Shown here piece by piece: positions 1 to 5,726 of a stretch of 6,289 nucleotides of DNA. The translations under genes and the position numbers were made by a program. The notes beneath the pieces are model-generated. The model was not told the origin of the DNA. It saw only the letters and a list, made by a program, of their open reading frames with translations, and searched no databases. The stretch lies in NCBI GenBank assembly GCA_031268115.1, contig JAIRXV010000284.1:1-6289 (forward strand), read 5' to 3'. This stretch comes from Bifidobacteriaceae bacterium (lineage in GTDB: Bacteria; Actinomycetota; Actinomycetes; Actinomycetales; WQXJ01). Within the stretch, counting starts at the first letter, position 1. Every line of letters starts with the position of its first letter.

Positions 1-1
1 C

Positions 2-1417
2 AGTCAGCCCTTCACCGGAGACGCCCCCATCCAGATTGCGTTTCAGCACGTCAACTCAGCCGTCCCGGCGCCTTCGAAGCTCGTGCCGTGGCTGCCTCCC
101 GCCGTGGACGCGCTCATGGCGCACCTCACCGCGAAAGACCCCGACAACCGTCCCGCCGACGGGAGCGAGGCCTTGCGTTTGCTGCGGCAAGTCCGCGAGC
201 GCCTCGACCCAAAGGTGGTTGAGCGCGTCCCGGCTCCCCCTCATGCGCCGACCATCGCGGTGCCTACGGCCCAATCCCCACCCAGGCGAACCTCGGCGAT
301 GGCCCCCCGCCATTCCATCGACTCGACTGGCACCCAAGTGCTTGGGGCGTCCGCTCTGCGCGAATCGCTGGACGATGACGCTCCCCCGGCCTCCACAAGC
401 CGGCCACCTGCCCGTTCGCGGCCGGCGCCTCAAGAACCGACCCGATCCCGGGCATCGTCTCAAGGGTCGGCGCATTCGCGGTCCCCCTCTGGCCGGCCCA
501 AGAGGCGCCGGGGCAGGGGTGCGGCGGTGGCCGTCATCGTCCTGTTGTTGCTGGTGGGCGGCGCGGGCGCAGGGTGGTATTGGTACGACAACTACGGCCC
601 CGGCTCGTTTGTGGCGGTGCCGTCCGTTGCCGGGAAAGCCCAAGGCGAGGCGGAGGCCGCCATTGCCCACGCCGACCTCCTGGCCAATGTGACCGAAGAA
701 TGGAACGACACCGTGCCAGAGGGACAAGTCATTCGCTCCGACCCCGAAGCGTCCGTCAAGATCAGACCCGGAGGCCCCGTCAACCTGGTGATTTCCCAGG
801 GTGTGCGCTACGAGACGGTGCCCGACGGAATCGAAGGGGCCGCTGCGGCCGACGCCGAACAGATCCTCCTTAACGCCCAATTGGACGGAAAGATCGACCA
901 GAGTGAGACCTTCCACGACGACGTGGCGGAGGGATTGGTCATCTCGATAAGTCCAGGCTCCGGCGAAGAGGTCAGGCACGATACCGATTTCACAATGCTG
1001 GTCTCTCTTGGAAGGGAACCGGTCCGGGTTCCGCGTTTGGACGGACTAACGGTCAAACAGGCCCGAAGCGCAGTCGAGAATGCTGGCCTTGAGTTCAAGC
1101 AGACGGGCGAAAGCTATTCTGAGTCGGTACCTGAGGGTGAAATCCTCTCCCAAGACCCTCAGCCCGGGCCGGGCCAGTTCCGTGGCGACCAGGTTTCGGT
1201 GACCGTCTCCAAAGGGCGTGAGCCGATTCTCATTCCCGAAGTCGCAGATCTACCAGTGGACGAGGCGCGGGACATACTGGGACGCGCTGGCTTCGAAGTC
1301 GACGTTCAATCCGTTACGCCCCCGGAGACAGCACCGCTAAATCGAGCCGTCGCAACAGACCCACCCGGCGGGGAGTACGGCTACCTCGGGGACAGGATCA
1401 CTCTCACGGTTGTTTGA
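2..1417 (+). CDS. pknL: PASTA-domain Ser/Thr protein kinase, C-terminal part (5' end outside window)
   Basis: This is a membrane receptor-type Ser/Thr kinase; only its last 471 residues are visible. The frame is open from base 2, so the start lies upstream, and a GTG at 83 is internal to the kinase domain. Residues 1-65 match the end of a Hanks-type kinase domain: QPFTGDAP, then LPPAVDALMAHLTAKDP and the subdomain XI arginine in NRPADG (R50). A cytosolic linker rich in Pro, Ser, Thr and Arg follows (about 66-172), ending in the basic run KRRRGRG. One membrane helix spans about 173-195. Four PASTA domains fill the outside: about 202-267, 268-339, 340-407 and 408-471, most with the VPEG...DP pattern. 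PASTA domains of this family bind peptidoglycan or lipid II fragments. The gene converges on aroG, as pknL does in M. tuberculosis, which favours PknL over PknB. M. tuberculosis PknL, as I recall, lacks PASTA repeats, so the symbol rests on neighbourhood. Catalytic residues are not in the window. Confidence 0.93.
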   Translation, partial: SQPFTGDAPIQIAFQHVNSAVPAPSKLVPWLPPAVDALMAHLTAKDPDNRPADGSEALRLLRQVRERLDPKVVERVPAPPHAPTIAVPTAQSPPRRTSAMAPRHSIDSTGTQVLGASALRESLDDDAPPASTSRPPARSRPAPQEPTRSRASSQGSAHSRSPSGRPKRRRGRGAAVAVIVLLLLVGGAGAGWYWYDNYGPGSFVAVPSVAGKAQGEAEAAIAHADLLANVTEEWNDTVPEGQVIRSDPEASVKIRPGGPVNLVISQGVRYETVPDGIEGAAAADAEQILLNAQLDGKIDQSETFHDDVAEGLVISISPGSGEEVRHDTDFTMLVSLGREPVRVPRLDGLTVKQARSAVENAGLEFKQTGESYSESVPEGEILSQDPQPGPGQFRGDQVSVTVSKGREPILIPEVADLPVDEARDILGRAGFEVDVQSVTPPETAPLNRAVATDPPGGEYGYLGDRITLTVV

Positions 1418-2756
1418 CGGGAGCTGCGGTTGAGCCGTCGCGGATCATTTCCGCGACTTGGAAGGCCATCTCGAGCGACTGCTGGTGGTTGAGGCGCGGG
1501 TCCACGAGAGTGGCGTAGCGCCGGGCCAACGTGGCCTCGTGGATGGTCTGCGAACCGCCCAGAACCTCTGTCACATCGTCGCCGGTGAGTTCGACATGCA
1601 AACCTCCCGGAACCGATCCGTGTTCCCGGTGGACCTCGAAGAAGGCGCGGACTTCGTTCATGATCACGTCGAAATGACGGGTTTTGTACGCGCCCGTGGT
1701 GATCGTGTTGCCGTGCATCGGATCGCAAACCCAAACTGGTGTGCGCCCGGCCGCCTGGACGGCCTCAATCAGCGGCGGCAAAAGCGTCCTGACCCTATCC
1801 GCTCCCAAGCGCGTAATCAGCGTGAGGCGACCGGGAATCCCGTCCGGATCGAGGCGGTCCGCGAGGCGCACAACATCCTCCGGCTGGGCCGTTGGACCAA
1901 TCTTTACGCCAATCGGGTTGCGGACCTTCGACAGCAGGTCCACGTGTGCACCGCCAATGTCACGGGTCCTCTCTCCGACCCAAACGAAGTGAGCCGAACA
2001 GTCGTAGGGCGTTTCCGTGCGCGAATCGATCCGGGTCAACGCGCGCTCGTAGTCCAAGAGCAACGCCTCGTGGCACGCGAATAGTTCCACGGTCTTGAGC
2101 GCATCGAAGTCAACTCCACACGCTTCCATGAACGAGATGGCTCGGTCCACTTCGCCCGCAATCTCCTCGTATCGCGCAAACGCCGGATTGGCCATAAAAC
2201 CCCGATTCCAGTCCGCCACAAAACGCAAGTCGGCGAATCCACCGGTGGTGAAAGCACGGACCAGGTTGAGGGTCGAACTGGAACGGTGGTAGGCGCGGAC
2301 CATCCGCCACGGATCGGGACGCCGATCCTTAGGGGTGAAGCCGAACGCGTTGACCGCGTCACCCCGGTAGGCGGGCAGCGTCTGGGCACCCCGGGTTTCG
2401 GTTGACGCCGAACGCGGTTTCGCGTACTGGCCGGCGATCCGTCCCATCTTGACCACGGGCAGGGAGGCACCATAGGTGAGGATCACTGCCATTTGCAGGA
2501 TTGTGCGCAGCTGGCTTCTAATCCGGTCCGGTGTGACCTCAGCGAAAATCTCGGCGCAATCGCCACCCTGGAGTACGAACGCTCGGCCTTGTGCGGCATC
2601 GGCCAAACGCTCCCTTAGCACGTCCGCTTCGCCTGCGAACACGAGCGGCGGTTCGACCTTAAGGGCCGCGACTGCCTGGGCGAGTTCGCCCGGATCAGGC
2701 CATTCGGGTTGCTGCGCGGCGGGAAGGTCCCGGTAGGAGTCGAGGTTGAAAGTCAT
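1404..2756 (-). CDS. aroG: class II 3-deoxy-D-arabino-heptulosonate 7-phosphate (DAHP) synthase
   Basis: This cytosolic enzyme condenses PEP with erythrose 4-phosphate to DAHP, the first step of the shikimate pathway to aromatic amino acids. The product is 450 aa, against about 462 in M. tuberculosis AroG. The metal ligands of the class II family are in place: C67 in LQGGDCAE, H348 in CDPMHGNT, E389 in GGLHVELTG and D419 in VDPRLNHQQS. Substrate-binding motifs are also present: GERTR at 261-265, K285 in NPIGVKIG and R316 in LTLITRLG. The frame stays open upstream to an ATG at 2858, but that start would run into pfp and add an Arg/Ser-rich stretch unlike the family. The ATG at 2756 gives MTFNLDSYRDLP and has a modest AGGG 9 bases upstream. 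The N-terminus is about 20 residues shorter than in M. tuberculosis. The gene lies 37 bp after pfp on the same strand, so co-transcription is likely. Its 3' end overlaps the kinase gene by 14 bp. Confidence 0.97.
   Translation of the reverse strand: MTFNLDSYRDLPAAQQPEWPDPGELAQAVAALKVEPPLVFAGEADVLRERLADAAQGRAFVLQGGDCAEIFAEVTPDRIRSQLRTILQMAVILTYGASLPVVKMGRIAGQYAKPRSASTETRGAQTLPAYRGDAVNAFGFTPKDRRPDPWRMVRAYHRSSSTLNLVRAFTTGGFADLRFVADWNRGFMANPAFARYEEIAGEVDRAISFMEACGVDFDALKTVELFACHEALLLDYERALTRIDSRTETPYDCSAHFVWVGERTRDIGGAHVDLLSKVRNPIGVKIGPTAQPEDVVRLADRLDPDGIPGRLTLITRLGADRVRTLLPPLIEAVQAAGRTPVWVCDPMHGNTITTGAYKTRHFDVIMNEVRAFFEVHREHGSVPGGLHVELTGDDVTEVLGGSQTIHEATLARRYATLVDPRLNHQQSLEMAFQVAEMIRDGSTAAPVKQP
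1437..1457 (+). terminator. hairpin just past the kinase stop, possible terminator
   Basis: A perfect 8-bp stem, GTCGCGGA paired with TCCGCGAC, closes a 5-base loop (TCATT). It begins 20 bases after the kinase stop codon and lies inside the 3' coding part of aroG on the other strand. No T-tract follows, only TTGG. U-poor hairpins are common candidate terminators in high-GC actinobacteria, and the convergent genes leave no other room for one. It could equally be incidental structure in coding DNA, or act on the opposing aroG transcript. Confidence 0.4.
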
Positions 2757-2777
2757 CGACCGTTGCCCTACGCGCTT

Positions 2778-2792
2778 GCGGCCCGTGGCCGC
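2778..2792 (-). other. intercistronic hairpin between pfp and aroG
   Basis: A perfect 6-bp GC stem, GCGGCC paired with GGCCGC, closes a 3-base loop. In the mRNA it begins one base after the pfp stop codon and ends before the AGGG that precedes aroG. There is no U-tract, so it is a poor classical terminator. It could act as a partial terminator, as an RNA-processing or stability element, or as nothing specific in GC-rich DNA. Confidence 0.4.
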
Positions 2793-2793
2793 G

Positions 2794-4005
2794 TCACGCT
2801 GCGCTCCACGGTTGGTCGATGTCGCTGAGCATGTCCCCGAACCATGCCTGGCGCACATCGAACGGTTTGCCGCCGTCGATCCGAGGGAACGGAATCGCTG
2901 TCAGCCGGTCGCCGTTCTCTTCGTCGTGGCCGATGACGCCGGCAACCCCAGACAGTGCGCACTGGACGGCATAATCGGTCATCGAGCGAATGAGCAACAG
3001 GTCGCGTTGGTTGGCTTTGGCGGACCGAGAGAAATAGCCGCTCTTTTGAACCATTGTCTTGCCGGCGCCAAGGCGCGCCGCGAACTGCTTGGCGAACCAC
3101 TGCCCCGGATTGACCTTGTCGAGCTGAACGTGGCCGAAGGGGTCGCGAGGCGGCGCTTCGCCAGCCTCTTCCATTTCAGCGACAATCTCGGGCACCCCGG
3201 CCCCCTCCGATAGAAAGATGTTGACGTTGCCGATCGTGTCCATGATTCTCGTTAGCCGCTCGGCTTCAGCGTCGATATCGATGGCGATTTCCGGGATGTA
3301 GACCGCGTGAACGTCCCAACGTTCCCGACTCAAACCGAATGCCGGATTCCACTCTTGCCTCGCCAACCAGCTGCGATAGTCGGCTGCGGATTGCGCTGTC
3401 AACCACCCGCAGCCCCGGCCCATGACTTCGTGGACTATGAGCATTCGCGGCCCGGACCGATGCTCGCCAATGACGTTCTGGGCGAACAGGGAGGCCTGCT
3501 CCGAGGCAGTCCACGCGCCGAGCGATTGGCGAATGGGCACGATGTCGTTGTCGATGGTCTTGGGCAAGCCCACCACGGTCAGCTCGTAGTCATGCCAAAG
3601 TAGATACGCCGCTAGGTCGGCCGCAGTCGTGTTCGTGTCGTCGCCGCCGATCGTGTGCAGAACGTCCACGCCGTCGCGCCGCAACTGCTCCGCGGCGACC
3701 TCAAGGGGATCGGCTCCCTCGGCCACGAGCCCACGTTTCACCAGGTCGGCGGTGTTGGTGAGCTTGACACGGGAGTTGCCGATGGGGCTGCCGCCGAAGC
3801 CATCCAAGCGCGACGCCAAGGCCCTGGCCTCTGGAGTCACCACCACGGATTCGCCGCGCAACAGGCCCCAATAGCCATGCTGGTAGGCCACGATCTCAAC
3901 GTCGGGGGCAAGATCGGAGTAGCGCTGGGTCAAACCGCCAACGGCGGCGGACAGGCACGGGGCGAAACCCCCAGCGGTCAACAGGGCAACGCGGTGAACG
4001 GACAT
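2794..4005 (-). CDS. pfp: PPi-dependent 6-phosphofructokinase (diphosphate--fructose-6-phosphate 1-phosphotransferase)
   Basis: This cytosolic enzyme reversibly phosphorylates fructose 6-phosphate to fructose 1,6-bisphosphate with pyrophosphate, so it can serve glycolysis and gluconeogenesis. The 403-aa product is close in length and motif content to the Propionibacterium freudenreichii PPi-PFK as I remember it. Visible motifs are the N-terminal ALLTAGGFAPCLSAAV, GGSPIGNSR at 71-79, GGDDT at 120-124, PKTIDND at 148-154, MGRGCGW at 195-201, YIPE ending at E239, and KSGYFSRS at 321-328. The second Asp of GGDDT (D123) and the Lys of PKTIDND (K149) are the known marks of PPi use; ATP enzymes carry Gly at both. 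I chose the ATG at 4005 because GTGAGG lies 5 bases upstream and MSVHRVALLTAGG fits the family; an ATG at 4035 would add ten residues without a well-placed ribosome site. plsC ends 116 bp upstream and aroG starts 37 bp downstream, on the same strand. Confidence 0.96.
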   Translation of the reverse strand: MSVHRVALLTAGGFAPCLSAAVGGLTQRYSDLAPDVEIVAYQHGYWGLLRGESVVVTPEARALASRLDGFGGSPIGNSRVKLTNTADLVKRGLVAEGADPLEVAAEQLRRDGVDVLHTIGGDDTNTTAADLAAYLLWHDYELTVVGLPKTIDNDIVPIRQSLGAWTASEQASLFAQNVIGEHRSGPRMLIVHEVMGRGCGWLTAQSAADYRSWLARQEWNPAFGLSRERWDVHAVYIPEIAIDIDAEAERLTRIMDTIGNVNIFLSEGAGVPEIVAEMEEAGEAPPRDPFGHVQLDKVNPGQWFAKQFAARLGAGKTMVQKSGYFSRSAKANQRDLLLIRSMTDYAVQCALSGVAGVIGHDEENGDRLTAIPFPRIDGGKPFDVRQAWFGDMLSDIDQPWSAA

Positions 4006-4010
4006 GGAAA

Positions 4011-4017
4011 CCTCACT
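4011..4017 (-). promoter_or_regulatory. ribosome binding site that fixes the pfp start
   Basis: On the minus strand AGTGAGG lies 5 bases before the ATG at 4005. It favours this start over the in-frame ATG at 4035, where the only purine run (GGGGAAA) is too close to the start codon. Confidence 0.6.
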
Positions 4018-4073
4018 GGATGGAAGGGACTTCATTTCCCCGCTGGCCCTGGCGGCTCAGGCGGGGCGTGCCA

Positions 4074-4079
4074 AGACTA
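4074..4079 (-). promoter_or_regulatory. possible -10 box for pfp
   Basis: TAGTCT on the minus strand fits the loose actinobacterial TANNNT -10 pattern and lies in the 116-bp plsC-pfp gap, about 70 bases before the pfp start. I see no good -35 element at the usual spacing. The gap length suggests pfp-aroG may have its own promoter in addition to read-through from plsC, but this box alone is weak evidence. Confidence 0.22.
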
Positions 4080-4091
4080 GCAACCGACCCC

Positions 4092-4111
4092 GGACCGGCG
4101 GCAAACGGTCC
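4092..4111 (-). terminator. weak hairpin after plsC
   Basis: GGACCG pairs with CGGTCC across an 8-base loop, starting 10 bases past the plsC stop. There is no U-tract after it. It may attenuate read-through from plsC into pfp, or be incidental. Apart from this and the elements before pfp, the gap 4006-4121 shows nothing recognisable. Confidence 0.27.
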
Positions 4112-4121
4112 ACCGGCACCG

Positions 4122-4943
4122 TCAACTACCATCGGATTCGTCTTGCCAGTCGCTTGCTTGGTCAGGCGGTTCTGGTGGTTCTGGTGGTTCTGGTGGCCGG
4201 ACGCCCTCGGGGCGTGGCCGGCCGCCTGGAGCGGCCGGCTCGGTCTCCCGGCTCGGCGTGGGCGCTCCCCTGGCTAGGCGGGCCTTCATTGTCGCGGCAT
4301 AGACATCCACGTACTCCTGACCTGAAAGAAGCATCAGCTGATACATGATCTCGTCTGTGATCGACCGGAGAACCAACCGGTCGTTTTCCATCCCCGCGAA
4401 GCGCGAGAAGTCCATCGGTTGGCCGATCACAATCCCTGTCCGCACTAACTTGGGAAGGCGCTTGCCGGCAGGCTGAGCGACATTCGTGCCTATCATCGCG
4501 ACCGGGATGACGGGAGCGCCAGATTCCAGTGCGAGTCGAGCGACACCGGTCTTGCCTCGGTAGAGGCGTCCGTCGGGACTGCGCGTCCCCTCAGGATAGA
4601 TCCCAAAGACTCCTCCCTCTTCTAGGATTCCAAGGCCGGTCTTCAGTGCGTCGAGGGCGGCCGCGCCGCCGCGCCGATCAACTGGGATCAGCCCGACTCC
4701 ACGCATGAACCCCGCCACCAGGCGTCCCTTGATGCCTCGGCCTTCGACGTAGTCGGCCTTTCCGAGGAACGAGATGCGCCGAGGCACCATGACTGGCAGG
4801 AAGAACGAGTCGATCACGGCGAGGTGGTTGCCCGCGAGTATCGCGGGACCGGTCGGTGGGATGCTCTCGGCGCCGCGAATCCATGGCCGGTAGACGAGGC
4901 GTAGCAACGGACCCGCAATCGCCCGGGCGATCCAGTAGAACAA
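4122..4943 (-). CDS. plsC: 1-acyl-sn-glycerol-3-phosphate acyltransferase (PlsC family)
   Basis: This membrane-associated enzyme adds an acyl chain to lysophosphatidic acid to give phosphatidic acid, the precursor of phospholipids. The 273-aa product begins with a hydrophobic stretch, then carries the family motifs in order: NHLAVID (HX4D, H40 and D45), GVGLIPVDRRG near 83-93, YPEGTRSPDG with E118 and R121, and APVIPVAMIGT. I chose a TTG start at 4943: GGAGGG lies 7 bases upstream, and the resulting N-terminus, (M)FYWIARAIAGPLLRLVYRPW, is typical of actinobacterial members. The frame is open to 5222, but that longer protein would cover the divergent neighbour and add about 93 low-complexity residues. 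A GTG at 4982 is possible but lacks a ribosome site and lies in the palindrome. The last 50 or so residues are a charged, Pro-rich tail with a PPE repeat. The M. tuberculosis counterpart by position is Rv2182c. An exact acyl preference cannot be read from the sequence. Confidence 0.93.
   Translation of the reverse strand: MFYWIARAIAGPLLRLVYRPWIRGAESIPPTGPAILAGNHLAVIDSFFLPVMVPRRISFLGKADYVEGRGIKGRLVAGFMRGVGLIPVDRRGGAAALDALKTGLGILEEGGVFGIYPEGTRSPDGRLYRGKTGVARLALESGAPVIPVAMIGTNVAQPAGKRLPKLVRTGIVIGQPMDFSRFAGMENDRLVLRSITDEIMYQLMLLSGQEYVDVYAATMKARLARGAPTPSRETEPAAPGGRPRPEGVRPPEPPEPPEPPDQASDWQDESDGS
4168..4196. repeat. 9-bp tandem repeat in the plsC 3' end
   Basis: Three perfect copies of GGTTCTGGT plus two further matching bases lie in tandem. 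Read on the minus strand within plsC they encode successive Pro-Pro-Glu triplets in the C-terminal tail. The unit is a multiple of three, so changes in copy number would keep the frame and only alter tail length. The stretch lies beyond the catalytic domain. Confidence 0.85.
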
Positions 4944-4950
4944 AGGCCTT

Positions 4951-4956
4951 CCCTCC
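4951..4956 (-). promoter_or_regulatory. strong ribosome binding site supporting the TTG start of plsC
   Basis: GGAGGG on the minus strand ends 7 bases before the TTG at 4943. It is the best Shine-Dalgarno match in the window and decides the start of plsC in a frame that stays open for another 279 bases upstream. Confidence 0.75.
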
Positions 4957-4974
4957 GCCGCAGCGCGAGTAGCT

Positions 4975-4996
4975 CCCTGCACTCTAGAGTGCTGGG
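4975..4996. promoter_or_regulatory. 22-bp near-perfect palindrome in the plsC / unknown-gene divergent promoter region
   Basis: The core GCACTCTAGAGTGC (4979-4992) is a perfect 14-bp palindrome. One T/T mismatch outside it, then CCC and GGG, extend the symmetry to 22 bp with 10 of 11 base pairs matching. By symmetry a TAGAGT box, fitting the actinobacterial TANNNT -10 pattern, occurs on both strands: 4985-4990 on + and 4986-4981 on -. The + box would place a transcript start near 4997-4998, at the GTG of the unknown gene. The - box would place one near 4974, leaving plsC a leader of about 30 bases that includes its GGAGGG. The palindrome could be an operator, the two overlapping -10 boxes, or both. 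No clear -35 is seen for either. Confidence 0.5.
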
Positions 4997-4997
4997 C

Positions 4998-5639
4998 GTG
5001 GAAAACCCTAGCGGACCCGACGCCGAAGAGTTCGACCGGCGGTGGGCGGACCTCGCGGAGCAACTCCAAGCCGAGATGAGCGCCCCCAGCGCCAACGGGC
5101 CCACCGCCGCCGCGATACCACCGGCCGGGGACAGTGCCCCGGACGACCCCGGTACCTCCGATACACCTGACCTTGGGAGTGACGCAGCGGGTCCCAGCGC
5201 TCCCAACCCAAACGGCGACCAACCCGGTGGGTTCCCCGAGGGACCGTCCGCCTCAGCGCGGCAAGCATTGGAAGCCCTCGCGGATGGGCGCGATCCGTGG
5301 ATCGAATCCGCTGAAGACACTGGGGTCGCGGACGGCGAATGGGGCGAGATCGTGAGCCGCGCGGACGGACCCCGAGATTGGACGGCACCAGAAGATGAGG
5401 AGCACTTCGACCCACCTGAGCCTCCACCGGTCACAGCGGGGGAACCGCTTCTCGTGCTGGCGTGGGTATTCACCTTTGTCGGGCTGCTTGGCCTTGCGCT
5501 GGTGGTGGTGCTGCACCTGACCGTGCCCTGGTTTGTGCCGCGCGCCCTTGGGTTGTTGGCGGCCGCTGGAATCGCCGCGCTGATTTGGCGGATGCCTCAC
5601 AAAAGGACAGATCCAGACGACAACGGTGCTCAGGTCTAG
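4998..5639 (+). CDS. conserved actinobacterial two-helix membrane protein of unknown function
   Basis: I cannot assign a function. The 213-aa product has a short, probably helical start (about 3-27, with DAEEFDRRWADLAEQL), then a long acidic region rich in Pro, Ala, Gly and Ser that looks disordered (to about 120). A motif follows, GPRDWTAPEDEEHFDPPEPP at about 124-143, of a kind I recognise from uncharacterised actinobacterial membrane proteins. Two membrane helices follow at about 150-173 and 178-198, and then a basic, polar C-tail (RMPHKRTD). The positive tail puts it inside, so both ends are probably cytosolic. The start could be the GTG at 4989, inside the palindrome and without a ribosome site, or the GTG at 4998, which fits a leaderless transcript from TAGAGT; I prefer 4998. 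It is divergent from plsC and 87 bp before fadD15, so a link to lipid or envelope metabolism is possible but inferred only from position. Confidence 0.88.
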   Translation: MENPSGPDAEEFDRRWADLAEQLQAEMSAPSANGPTAAAIPPAGDSAPDDPGTSDTPDLGSDAAGPSAPNPNGDQPGGFPEGPSASARQALEALADGRDPWIESAEDTGVADGEWGEIVSRADGPRDWTAPEDEEHFDPPEPPPVTAGEPLLVLAWVFTFVGLLGLALVVVLHLTVPWFVPRALGLLAAAGIAALIWRMPHKRTDPDDNGAQV

Positions 5640-5657
5640 AGGCGGATGGGCGCTGGT

Positions 5658-5695
5658 TACGGTACCGTCGGTTGGGACGTTGGCCTCGGCGCCGA
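5658..5695. promoter_or_regulatory. possible promoter/operator elements ahead of fadD15
   Basis: The 87-bp gap before fadD15 holds two perfect 10-bp palindromes, ACGGTACCGT (5659-5668) and TCGGCGCCGA (5686-5695), with centres 27 bp apart. TACGGT at 5658-5663 fits the loose TANNNT -10 pattern and overlaps the first. No clear -35 is seen. Short palindromes are frequent in GC-rich DNA, so this is tentative. fadD15 could also simply be read through from the upstream gene. Confidence 0.22.
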
Positions 5696-5714
5696 TTCGC
5701 GCCCCATCAGCAAT

Positions 5715-5718
5715 GGAG
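5715..5718 (+). promoter_or_regulatory. ribosome binding site of fadD15
   Basis: GGAG lies 8 bases before the ATG at 5727. An in-frame TAG at 5724-5726, directly before that ATG, rules out any start further upstream. Confidence 0.65.
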
Positions 5719-5726
5719 CTCCTTAG

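Noticed and set aside
56..979. 307-codon open frame on the minus strand opposite the kinase gene
   Set aside because: It is low-complexity, rich in Arg, Gly and Pro, and lies against a well-supported kinase/PASTA gene. Such antisense frames are expected in GC-rich DNA.
1458..2084. 208-codon plus-strand open frame inside aroG
   Set aside because: aroG has full class II motifs on the other strand; this frame is its shadow.
2757..2858. Upstream extension of aroG to the ATG at 2858
   Set aside because: It would overlap the end of pfp by 65 bp and add 34 residues rich in Arg, Ser and Thr that do not resemble class II DAHP synthase N-termini.
4944..5222. Upstream extension of plsC to the first in-frame start
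   Set aside because: The added 93 residues are Gly/Val/Arg-rich without family features, they cover the divergent gene, and a strong ribosome site points to the TTG at 4943.
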